Source: Streptomyces sp. NBC_00663
GTDB lineage: Bacteria; Actinomycetota; Actinomycetes; Streptomycetales; Streptomycetaceae
Length of the DNA: 64,000 bases
Direction of reading: 5' to 3'
Assembly: GCF_036226885.1 (NCBI RefSeq)
Contig: NZ_CP109027.1
Span: forward strand, 9,734,001-9,798,000
Part shown: piece by piece, positions 52,319 to 60,060 of the stretch
Layout of the letters: every line of letters starts with the position of its first letter
Position numbering within the stretch: position 1 is the first letter of the stretch
Translations under genes and position numbers: made by a program
The notes under the pieces: generated by a model
Seen by the model: the letters and a program-made list of their open reading frames with translations, nothing else
What the model was told of the DNA's origin: nothing
Databases searched by the model: none

Positions 52319-52681
52319 ATGAACGGGATCACGTTTCCGGCCTGGCACGGACAGCACTACGTGACTCTGGCCGAGCTGCTGGTTCGCCTCGGCGGCTACG
52401 GCCTGGACCTGACGTGGCGCATCGAATTCGACGAGATCGTCGATCCTCGCTGCGCCGAGATGGAAATACGGTCCGCCGACACCGGCATGGACACGTTGAC
52501 ACTCTTGTCGCTGACAACCCCCTGCCTTCAGCTGATCGATGCCGAAGCACGCGGATTCGCCGGGAACGAACTGGTGCTCGTGCTGACCGAATTCGACAGC
52601 TCCTCGTGGGACGTCAGGGCTGTCGACGAGCGCGTACTGAGCGAACTCCGTCACCACTACCCGGGTGCCGAGGAGCTCTGA
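52319..52681 (+). CDS. small protein of unknown function
   Basis: A 120-residue acidic soluble protein starting at ATG 52319 after GGAGTGAGG; an in-frame ATG 33 nt earlier is possible. It reads ITFPAWHGQHYVTLAELLVR, LGGYGLDLTWRIEFDEIVDP and NELVLVLTEFDSSSWDVRAV. There are no signal or membrane segments. I do not recognise the family. A strong hairpin lies about 65 bp beyond its stop. Confidence 0.65.
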   Translation: MNGITFPAWHGQHYVTLAELLVRLGGYGLDLTWRIEFDEIVDPRCAEMEIRSADTGMDTLTLLSLTTPCLQLIDAEARGFAGNELVLVLTEFDSSSWDVRAVDERVLSELRHHYPGAEEL

Positions 52682-52745
52682 GGTGGCGCCGTTCACTCCG
52701 GACGGGGCCATGGGCGAATCGCCTTGTCGAACCCCGCGCGCCGAC

Positions 52746-52786
52746 CGCCTCGTTCCGCCGCCCTGCCAGGGCGGCGGAACGAGGCG
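52746..52786. terminator. very strong hairpin, bidirectional terminator
   Basis: Almost perfectly self-complementary over 41 nt: arms CGCCTCGTTCCGCCGCCCTG and CAGGGCGGCGGAACGAGGCG around one central C. It separates the plus-strand small gene (ends 52681) and the minus-strand response regulator remnant (ends 52863), so it can stop both convergent transcripts. Confidence 0.88.
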
Positions 52787-52862
52787 CGGAAGCCGCGGTC
52801 TCAGCAGGCAGGACGCCTGCTTCGAAGGGCACGCACGCCCACGCCCCCGCGGGCGCTTGGCG

Positions 52863-53549
52863 TCACAGGCCGGACGTGTCGTTTGGTTCGATCAGGCCGT
52901 GATGGTGGGCGAACCGCACGGCGTGTACGCGGTCTCTGAGTCCGAGTGTGGCCAGGACGCGTGAGACGTGGGTTTTGACAGTCTGTTCGCCGACGTAGAG
53001 CTGTTCGCCGATGTCGGCGTTGGAGAAGCCGGAGGCCATCAGCAGGAAACCTCGCGTCCGCGTGCCGTGAGCCGGTCCAGGCCGGGTGCCTGTTCCCGGT
53101 CCGGAGTGTGCGGGGTCAGCGCGTCAACCAGTCGTGGGGCGAGTCGGCTGGTGATCGACGGGTCGAGGTAGGTGTCGCCCCGGGCGGCGACGCGGATCGC
53201 GGTCACGAGTTCTTCGGGGGGGGGGCAAACTTTTCAGGACGAATCCGCTTACTCCGTAGGCCAGTGCTGTGCGCAGGTAGTCGTCGGTGCCGAACGTGGT
53301 GAGGAGGAGGACTTTCAAGGGTTTCCGCCCTGACGCCATCAGCTGGCGGGCGGCCGAGAGACCGTCGAGTTTGGGCATGCGCACATCCAGGACGGCGAGG
53401 TCCGCGCCAAGGGACCGGACGGCCTCGATGGCGCTGTAGCCGTCGCCGACGTCGGCGACGCATTCCATGTCCGGCCGTGCGTCGAGGACCGCGCGGAAGC
53501 CGGATCGGAACATCGCGTGGTCGTCGGCAATCACGATCCGCAAGGTCAC
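52863..53549 (-). pseudogene. LuxR/NarL-family response regulator, two frameshifts
   Basis: Receiver domain intact in the first frame: MTLRIVIADDHAMFRSGFRA, LAVLDVRMPKLDGLSAARQL (phosphoacceptor Asp in VLDVRMP) and LLLTTFGTDDYLRTALAYGV. A run of 10 G at 53216-53225 then shifts the frame. The middle part (TYLDPSITSRLAPRLVDALT, second frame) shifts again near 53050. The output helix-turn-helix follows in the third frame: ASGFSNADIGEQLYVGEQTV, KTHVSRVLATLGLRDR. It pairs with the histidine kinase gene upstream, also frameshifted. Confidence 0.85.
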
Positions 53550-54669
53550 GATGCACCGCCCAGGGGGATCGTCACGTTCGACTCCCAGTAGAGCCCGTCG
53601 CTGACAATGCCGAAGGCTGCCGAGCCGCCCAGCGCCTCCGCGCGCTTGCGCATTCCCTCGAGTCCGATCCCGAAGCCGGCGGAAGGGGAGTTGCCTGCCA
53701 CCGGATCCGCGCCGGGGACGATCCGGTTGCGGGCGGTGAGGCCTATGCGGTCGCCGCTGTAGTCGAGTTCCACGCGAGCAGGTTTCCCGTCGCCGTGCCG
53801 CAGGGCGTTCGTCATCATCTCCTGCGCCACCCGGTACAGCGTGGTGTCGATGGCGCGGGGGAGCGGGTGCGGGGTGTCGTAGACGACGTAGGTCACCTGC
53901 AGGCCGGAAGACCGGATGCCGTCGAACAGATCGGGCAGCATTGCCAGCCCTGGCTGATCCGGTGACCCATCACCTTCGTGCAGCAATGACAGCAGGCGTC
54001 GCAGGTCGACCATCGCGGCCTGGCTGGACTTCTCGACCGCGGTGAGCGAGGTGCGCACCGCGCCGTTGTCGGTGAGCGGGTGCGGCGCGAGGTTCAGCCG
54101 GGCCGCCGTGGCGTGGACGCCGATCGCGCTGACGTGGTGGGAGACGACGTGCAGTTCGACGGCTATTGTTTCGCGCTCCTTGGCCACTGCCGCGGCCATC
54201 TCGGCTTGGGCGTCTCGCAGTTCGGCTTCGCGTCGGTGGCGCAGTTCGTCCACGTGTGCTTTGCGCGCGGTGGTGTACCGCCCGACCAGCCACGGCATCA
54301 GGGCATTTGCGGCCACGAGGCTCACCAGAGAAGCGGGGTCACTCAGCCCGGCGATCAGCAACGACCACAGGACCCGGCGCACGAGGCCGCCAGCGCTGCT
54401 CCTGCCGGCCAGCCCCGCAACCAGGCACCGGCCCGGTAGGCGCTGACCAGTTGGCCGGCGGTGCTCGCGCTGCGGCCGGGAAGAGCGAAGGCAAGCGCGG
54501 ACACCACCAGGGCGTGTCCGACCGCGACCCAGCCGGAGAGCCTCGGCGAGGACACCAGGGCTGCGTCCGCAAGCAGGATCGCGGTCAAAAGAAGTGCGTT
54601 CCACGGGCCTGGCCCGGGGCCACGCGTCAGGAAGCTCACCGCATCGATGACCAGGCACATGACCCCCAC
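53546..54669 (-). pseudogene. NarL-type sensor histidine kinase, frameshifted, altered H-box
   Basis: Membrane segments at the N-terminus (AVSFLTRGPGPGPWNALLLT, AILLADAALVSSPR, GWVAVGHALVVSALAFALPG) lie in one frame. A shift near 54395 joins LVRRVLWSLLIAGLSDPASL and the HisKA_3 domain. The H-box reads ETIAVELHVVSHHVSAIGVH. The family has ELHDVVSHHV, so the Asp after the phosphoacceptor His is deleted. The ATPase part is present (TLYRVAQEMMTNALRHGDGK; GFGIGLEGMRKRAEALGG). Its end overlaps the response regulator start by 4 nt. Confidence 0.82.
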
Positions 54670-55124
54670 CAGGACGGACTGACGTGCCAGGGACCGCTCT
54701 GTTTCGTTCGTACCTGCGCGGCCGAGTCACCGGCGCAGCGCAGAGCGGTCCACCTCGCTCGTGTTGCTGAGCATCTGGTCATTGCGCCCGGCGCGAGAGG
54801 GCCGGAAGTCACTCCTGAGAGGGACAGCGATCACATCAGGGTGTGACGCCGGGCGGTGGCTTCTGCTCCTAGCGTGCCGCCATGTGCTTGTCCCTCTTCC
54901 GCCGCCGGACGGTGGCCCTCGCCGGCTACGCCGCCTTCCTCAGGGAGCGCGGTGAGGAGGTGCGAGTTCAATTGCGTGAGAGTCATCTCAGCAGTGTTTT
55001 ACATGCATTTGAAGTTAATGATGGGCCCTTCTACCTTCGAGATGCGGGCGGCGGATGAAACACGGTTTCGCCTGGTCCGCCTGGTCTTCTTGTTTCACCC
55101 CCTCTGCTCAGACGGGAGCACACC
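54670..55124. other. intergenic region with small frame and A+T-rich promoter
   Basis: Between the kinase remnant and the first IMPase-like gene. An ATG at 54882 opens a 58-codon frame (FRRRTVALAGYAAFLRERGE then EVRVQLRESH), which may be a gene start cut by a later rearrangement. Positions 54965-55040 are markedly A+T-rich (for example TTTTACATGCATTTGAAG) and probably hold the promoter for 55125. Confidence 0.4.
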
Positions 55125-55943
55125 ATGTCCGAAATGCTTCAGACCGCTGACGTCGCCACCTCCGACGCCGATCTGCTCGCACAGACCGCCAATGCCGTGC
55201 GCGCGGCGGGGTCGGTGCTCCGGGAGCGGTTCGGAGACGTGGTCCGCTACGAGACCCGCGAAGACCTGATGCGTGCGCTCGCCGTCAACGACGATGCGGC
55301 TCTCGACATCCTGCGCCCCACCCTCACCAGCCTGCGCCCGGACGCCGGCTGGGTGGAGGACGAACTGGACGGCGGGGCACTGCCGTCCGGTGAATGGTGG
55401 GTCGTGGACCCGGCCGAGGGCAACGTCAACCACCTGCACGCCCTGCCCGAGTGGGCGGTGACCGCCACTCTCGTCCGCGACAACCAGCCGGTGCTCACCG
55501 CGGTCTACCTGCCGTTGACCGGTGAGACCTACACCGCACTCGTCGGCGCCGGCGCTCACCTCGACGGCCGCCCGCTGCACGTCTCCCCGACCGCCGACCT
55601 CGGCCTGGGCATCGTGGCCACCAGCCAGGCCCGGCCCGACGAGGACGAGGAGGTGGTGCGGCGCGTCGGCTCGTCGATCACCGCGATGCTCTTCGGCGCG
55701 CTCGTCGTGCGCACCTCCGTGCCCGCCACCCTGCACCTGCTGAACGTGGCCGCCGGACGGATCGACGCCTTCTGGCAGTTCGCCGGCGCCCGCGCGGACC
55801 TGCTTCCCGGAGCTCTGCTCGTCACCGAGGCCGGCGGACAGATCTCCGACGCCCAGGGCCGCCCCTGGACCCCTCAGAGCGAGAGCTTCCTGGCCGCCGC
55901 ACCCGGCATCCACGCAGAAGCCGTCGCCACGCTCTCCCGCTGA
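55125..55943 (+). CDS. inositol-monophosphatase-fold protein, divergent active site (copy 1)
   Basis: A 272-residue member of the IMPase/FBPase superfamily by fold: DLLAQTANAVRAAGSVLRER, SGEWWVVDPAEGNVNHLHAL, YTALVGAGAHLDGRPLHVSP and ADLLPGALLVTEAGGQISDA. The canonical metal-binding DPxDGTxN is DPAEGNVN, so the second Asp is Glu and Thr is Asn. The Glu-Glu motif is VEDEL. The WDxAAG motif is ADLLPG, which keeps the Asp but loses the Trp. Phosphatase activity is therefore uncertain. Followed 43 nt later by the F420-type reductase gene and then by a second IMPase-like paralogue. Confidence 0.82.
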   Translation: MSEMLQTADVATSDADLLAQTANAVRAAGSVLRERFGDVVRYETREDLMRALAVNDDAALDILRPTLTSLRPDAGWVEDELDGGALPSGEWWVVDPAEGNVNHLHALPEWAVTATLVRDNQPVLTAVYLPLTGETYTALVGAGAHLDGRPLHVSPTADLGLGIVATSQARPDEDEEVVRRVGSSITAMLFGALVVRTSVPATLHLLNVAAGRIDAFWQFAGARADLLPGALLVTEAGGQISDAQGRPWTPQSESFLAAAPGIHAEAVATLSR

Positions 55944-55986
55944 CCGCGCCCCTCACAACTCGCACCAACCAAAGGACCTCATCACC

Positions 55987-56583
55987 ATGAGCACGATCGC
56001 AGTTCTCGGAAACGGCCGTGTCGGCAGCAACCTCGCCCAAGCCCTCACCACGGCAGGCCACGAGGTGACCGTGACAGACCGCACGCCGGGCGCCGCCGCC
56101 GACGCCGCCCGCACAGCCCAGATCGTCATCAACGCCACCCCGGGCGCCGGCTCGCTGGAACGGCTCACCGCACTGCGCGAGGAACTTCGAGGCAAGATCC
56201 TCGTCGACGTCTCCAACGCCACCACCGACGGTCCGGACGGACTGCCCGCCAACCTGATCTACTCCGGCTCAAGCCTCGCCGAGCGGCTCCAGCACGCCCT
56301 CCCCGACACGCACGTCGTCAAGACCCTCAACACGATGCTGTTCATGGTCATGACCGCCCCGGGACAGCTGTCCACCTCGCCCACCGCCTACCTGTCCGCA
56401 AACGACGAGCAGGCCAAGAAGACCGTCACCGGCCTCCTCACCGACCTGGGCTGGGATCCTGCCTGGATCGAGGACCTCGGCGACATCACCACCGCCCGCG
56501 CCACCGAAGCCATGATCCTCATCGTTCCCCACATCATCCGCCGCAACGGCTTCACCCCCTTCGCCGTCTCCCTCGCCCGCTGA
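55987..56583 (+). CDS. NADPH-dependent F420 reductase-family protein
   Basis: A 198-residue Rossmann protein: MSTIAVLGNGRVGSNLAQAL, VVINATPGAGS-type loop (QIVINATPGAGSLERLTALR), KILVDVSNATTDGPDG and HVVKTLNTMLFMVMTAPGQL. This pattern is that of F420H2:NADP oxidoreductase (Fno)-like proteins, many of which are only NAD(P)-binding relatives. It ends IVPHIIRRNGFTPFAVSLAR. It sits between two IMPase-like genes in the same direction, implying one functional unit (inference). Confidence 0.85.
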   Translation: MSTIAVLGNGRVGSNLAQALTTAGHEVTVTDRTPGAAADAARTAQIVINATPGAGSLERLTALREELRGKILVDVSNATTDGPDGLPANLIYSGSSLAERLQHALPDTHVVKTLNTMLFMVMTAPGQLSTSPTAYLSANDEQAKKTVTGLLTDLGWDPAWIEDLGDITTARATEAMILIVPHIIRRNGFTPFAVSLAR

Positions 56584-56777
56584 CTTCGCCGCCCGGGGAC
56601 ACATGTCCCCGTGTCGCCGACTGACCGAGATCACGGCTTACGCCGACCTTGCGCCCGACGCCGGATCCGATGCCCTTGCAGGCGATGCGCGGGACTGATC
56701 CCGCGCTGACGTAGCCAGTGTCAAGGGGCGGGGTGTCTTACGTAGCTATCTTTTGGCCATCCATTGCGGAGATACGT

Positions 56778-57689
56778 ATGTCTCAGGATTTGTTACGCGC
56801 CACGACCGCTGCCGTCCGCCAGGCGGGCGCCCGGCTGCGGAAGCGCTATTCCACCGCCGCTCGCCAGCGGGGGCTGCCCGACATGCTCGCCGATCTTCAC
56901 GCCAACGACCTGGCCGTCGTCGACGTGCTGGAATCCGCGCTGGCCGAGATCCTCCCCGAGGCGCACTGGCTCAACGACGAGCACGGCTCCGGCCCGCTGC
57001 CCGAAGGCGCGTGGTGGCTGATCGATCCGGTGGGAGGAAACCTCAACGCCGTGCACGGAATGACCGACTGGAACATCGGGGTCAGCCTGGTCCGGGACCA
57101 ACGCCCCGTCCTCGCGGTGCTGTATTTCCCGCTGCTGGACGAGATGTTCACCGCCACCGAGGGCGGTGGCGCCTTTCTCAACGGAGTGCCCCTGCGGGTT
57201 TCCGACAAGCAGTCACTCGACGGCGCGCTGACCGGAACCGGCCAGGCACAGCCCGGCACGACCGCCGCCCTGGCCGACCGCACAGGCGCCTCGTTCGCCG
57301 CAATGTCCAAAGCAGCACTGTACGTCCGGATCTCGGTGCCGGTCAGCCACCAGCTCGCCCAGGTCGCGGCGGGACGGATGGATCTCCACTGGCAGTTCGA
57401 CAACGTCCGCGCCCACGCCGGCGGTGTGCTGCTGGTGCTGGAGGCCGGCGGACTGGTCACCGACCTCGACGGCAAGCACGCGGATCCGCAGCTTGACAGC
57501 ACTGCTGAGACGGAGCCCGAAGGTGGTGTCCGCGCTACCGCGACGCCGAACATAGCTGCACGCACTGCGGACACCGCACCGACTGTCCTGCAGGCAGCCT
57601 CAACCAGCCCGGTCCTCCCTCCGCCGCCTTCCGCGTCGCCTATCGCAGGTGACCCGGGCGCATCACGATCCCCTTGCCGTCGACGCTGA
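56778..57689 (+). CDS. inositol-monophosphatase-fold protein, active site lost (copy 2), altered C-terminus
   Basis: A 303-residue paralogue of the gene at 55125. The fold motifs are AWWLIDPVGGNLNAVHGMTD, TATEGGGAFLNGVPLRVSDK and RAHAGGVLLVLEAGGLVTDL. DPxDGTxN has become DPVGGNLN, and the WDxAAG Asp has become Ala (RAHAGG). Two metal ligands are thus gone and the protein is unlikely to be a phosphatase. The last 60 residues (from about DPQLDSTAETEPEGG) do not match the family and run into a truncated ISKra4 transposase, so the native C-terminus was replaced. ATG 56778 follows GGAG. Confidence 0.78.
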   Translation: MSQDLLRATTAAVRQAGARLRKRYSTAARQRGLPDMLADLHANDLAVVDVLESALAEILPEAHWLNDEHGSGPLPEGAWWLIDPVGGNLNAVHGMTDWNIGVSLVRDQRPVLAVLYFPLLDEMFTATEGGGAFLNGVPLRVSDKQSLDGALTGTGQAQPGTTAALADRTGASFAAMSKAALYVRISVPVSHQLAQVAAGRMDLHWQFDNVRAHAGGVLLVLEAGGLVTDLDGKHADPQLDSTAETEPEGGVRATATPNIAARTADTAPTVLQAASTSPVLPPPPSASPIAGDPGASRSPCRRR

Positions 57690-58328
57690 GCACCAGCACG
57701 TTCGGCTGTCGGCCGGGGCAGGGGTGCGCGCGGCAAAGAAAGCCGCGATGTCCACCGCGGCTGCCCGCACGAGCTGTTCGGCCTGGCGTTTGCCCACCGC
57801 CCGCGCCCCGCAGCGGCGTTCGATCGCCTCCAGAGCCTGGTCGTAGGAGCCGCGGACCGCTTCCAGCACGACCAGACGCCGAAGGCTCAGGCTGTGCCGC
57901 TCGCGCGGCAGCCCCAGCACCTGATCGGCCGGATAGCAGTTGGCAAGGCCCGGTGCGCGCAGCGCGCACCGGGTGACGGTCACCGGCCCGACCACGGTGG
58001 CCAGTTGGCGCCGGTGACCTTTCTCCAGCCGGGTCCGGCCCGCGGCGAGTCGGGCTTGCCCGCCGGCGTCGAGGGCCGCCAGTGCGGCTTCCTCCCGGCG
58101 GGCGCGCAGGTCGAAGTGCCCGTGCAGGAGGAGGCGGGCCAGCTCCCTCGCCCCCTGTTCGGCGTCTTCCTCCACCCGTTCATGGGGCAGGAGCAGAGCT
58201 TCGGGACGGGAGAGGGAATCGATGAGACAAAGGGCTTGTCCCGCAAAGGGCCGGCTGGCGCCCGCGCCGGGGTGCTGAGCGGGATACTCGCGGGACCTCG
58301 ACGCGGGGCTGTGACAGCCTGCGGACAT
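57645..58328 (-). pseudogene. ISKra4-family transposase, N-terminal half only
   Basis: About 220 residues remain: LAAGRTRLEKGHRRQLATVV, GPVTVTRCALRAPGLANCYP, HSLSLRRLVVLEAVRGSYDQ and AIERRCGARAVGKRQAEQLV. A shift near 57705 is followed by NVLVLSVDGKGIVMRPGHLR and a stop. ISKra4 transposases are about 450-500 residues, so the catalytic C-terminal half is missing. It overlaps the foreign C-terminal tail of the IMPase-like gene and ends at the start of the small gene at 58327. Confidence 0.8.
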
Positions 58329-58665
58329 GCCAGAGCTGCGGGTTCATGCGGGTCGTCACTACGCCATCCAGTTTCACTACGCATTGCCGGACGACGCCTG
58401 GTGTGTGGAGCTGAGCGAGGCCGTCCCGGCGCCGGTCGCATGGGCTGAGATGCACAACGCCGAGACGCACCTGCCTGGAGCTGCCTTCCTGGTGGCGGTG
58501 ATACCCGACGAGGATCCGGACCTGGAGCCGACCATCCACATCCACAGCCACGACGAACACGTCATCCCCTACGAGATCATGCGCTGGTTCATGGAGCACG
58601 TGGCCCAGCAGGTTGAACGTTGCCGCATCGCCTTCGAGCAGGGAGAAGCCGAAGCAGTGGAATGA
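58327..58665 (+). CDS. small acidic protein of unknown function
   Basis: A 112-residue acidic protein: LRVHAGRHYAIQFHYALPDD, AETHLPGAAFLVAVIPDEDP and DEHVIPYEIMRWFMEHVAQQ. No signal peptide, membrane segment or known motif was seen; the His-rich stretch IHIHSHDEH could bind metal. It is intact and flanked on both sides by transposase remnants, so it may be IS-borne cargo. Confidence 0.6.
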   Translation: MPELRVHAGRHYAIQFHYALPDDAWCVELSEAVPAPVAWAEMHNAETHLPGAAFLVAVIPDEDPDLEPTIHIHSHDEHVIPYEIMRWFMEHVAQQVERCRIAFEQGEAEAVE

Positions 58666-58673
58666 TCACGCAG

Positions 58674-59235
58674 TGACTGGTGTGATCACGGCGTCGGAGC
58701 CTTCCTGGATAACCCCGTTCGGCGGGCTGAGCCCGCGTCAGTTCGGCAAGCTGATCACCGCGCTCCGGCGCGAGGGTGCAGATCCGGTGCGCAAGGGCCG
58801 GCCGTGGAGTCTGCCGTTGGAGGATCGCGTGTTGCTGGTCGCCGCGTAGTGGCGGACGAACCTGACCCTGCGCCAACTGGCACCGATCTTCGGAGTGTCC
58901 AAGTCCGCAGCCGACCGCATCATCAACACCTCGGACCCGCGCTCGCGCTCCAGCAACGCAAGCGTTTCCCCAAGGACGCCGTGTTGATTGTGGATGGCAC
59001 CCTGGTCCTCACGCGCGACCACAGCATTGCCGAGCAGTCGAAGAACTACCGGTATGCGACCAACCACCAGGTCGTCATCGACGCCGACACTCAGCTGATC
59101 GTTGCGGTCGGCCGGCCGTTGCCCGGCAACCGCCACGACTGCAAGGCGTGGGATCTGTCGGGAGCGAAGGACGCCGTCGGCAGGACCACGGCCATCGCGG
59201 ACGGTGGCTACGGGCCGGCGGTGAGCCAACGCCAT
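58674..59235 (+). pseudogene. IS5-family transposase, decayed copy 2
   Basis: Related to the copy at 51498: PFGGLSPRQFGKLITALRRE, GADPVRKGRPWSLPLEDRVL then an in-frame TAG (58847-58849) before WRTNLTLRQLAPIFGVSKSA. A small deletion near 58925 changes frame, and ALALQQRKRFPKDAVLIVDG, YRYATNHQVVIDADTQLIVA then DAVGRTTAIADGGY follow. The C-terminal Glu region is missing because the sequence leaves the family at about 59215. Confidence 0.82.
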
Positions 59236-59376
59236 ACCGTCCGTTCCGAGCTGCCCAACGCGTGTGCGACCAAACGGATGTGAGTGGACATCAGCTCAGC
59301 CTCCAGACCGAGCAAGGGTTCCACTAGCCTCGGGCTTTCACGAGCGGTGCCGTCTACCGCTTGCTCAGAGACGCGA

Positions 59377-59540
59377 GAAGTGCTCCTGAACTGCATCGAT
59401 GAGACCTGTGGAGGGTCCTGGCCGTTGCTGTCGAAGGAGCACTTCTCAGGTGAAGACCGCATGTCCGCGTCCAGCGCCACGGGTGGGGTCTGACGGGTGG
59501 GGTGCTGCTGGTCGAGACCGCACGGGCCCGCATGAGGTGA
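59377..59540 (+). mobile_element. left end of an IS1380-family element, remnant
   Basis: GAAGTGCTCCT (59377-59387) and AGGAGCACTTC (59435-59445) form the same subterminal inverted repeat as in the copy at 60061. They are followed by the first codons of a transposase, PHVRVQRHGWGLTGGVLLVE then TARARMR and a stop. Only about 160 bp of the element remains, in the same orientation as the fuller copy. Confidence 0.65.
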
Positions 59541-59582
59541 TAATGATCGTTAGCGGCCTGTGCGTATTACTTGGGGGGTCTT

Positions 59583-60026
59583 GTGAGTCTGAGTCCGCGC
59601 GAGGTGTTTCTCCGGCTTGTTCATGGGGTCGCCGACGGGAACTTGAGCGAGTTGCCTGACCTGTATGGCGAGGTCACCGATGTCCGGCATCCGATGGCGA
59701 CGCCGGAGTCCGAGCCGTTGACGAGTCGGCGTGCGCTCCGGGAGCACTTCACGGTGCCGCCGGAAGTTCGGGAGTCCTTGCCGAAGAGGCGTGTCGTCGA
59801 TGTCGTCGTTCACGAGACCGCCGATCCTGAAGTGATCGTCGCCGAGTTCGCCTACGAGTTCACGTTGCCGGACGACTCCATGGCCAAGGTGCCCTGCATC
59901 TTCGTGATGCGTGTGCGGGACGGTCAGATCATCGAGTCACGCGACTACATCGATCCGATCCGTACGTACACGGCACGCGGGGACCTTGACCGCCTCATCG
60001 CGTCGTTGCGTAAGGGCGCTTCTTAA
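59583..60026 (+). CDS. SnoaL-like/NTF2-fold protein
   Basis: A 147-residue single-domain protein starting at GTG 59583 after a G-rich ribosome site. LSPREVFLRLVHGVADGNLS, ELPDLYGEVTDVRHPMATPE, EPLTSRRALREHFTVPPEVR and FVMRVRDGQIIESRDYIDPI give the cone-shaped alpha+beta NTF2 pattern, with RDYIDP as the SnoaL-like signature. Its ligand or reaction is unknown. It lies between an IS1380 left-end remnant and an IS1380 copy of the same orientation, so it may have been captured or carried between them. Confidence 0.82.
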   Translation: MSLSPREVFLRLVHGVADGNLSELPDLYGEVTDVRHPMATPESEPLTSRRALREHFTVPPEVRESLPKRRVVDVVVHETADPEVIVAEFAYEFTLPDDSMAKVPCIFVMRVRDGQIIESRDYIDPIRTYTARGDLDRLIASLRKGAS

Positions 60027-60060
60027 CCCCCGCGCTTTCCGAGGTGGGCTGTCCAAAGGA

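Noticed and set aside
54882..55058. A 58-codon plus-strand gene
   Set aside because: No convincing ribosome site, and its second half coincides with the A+T-rich promoter region of 55125; kept only as a note.
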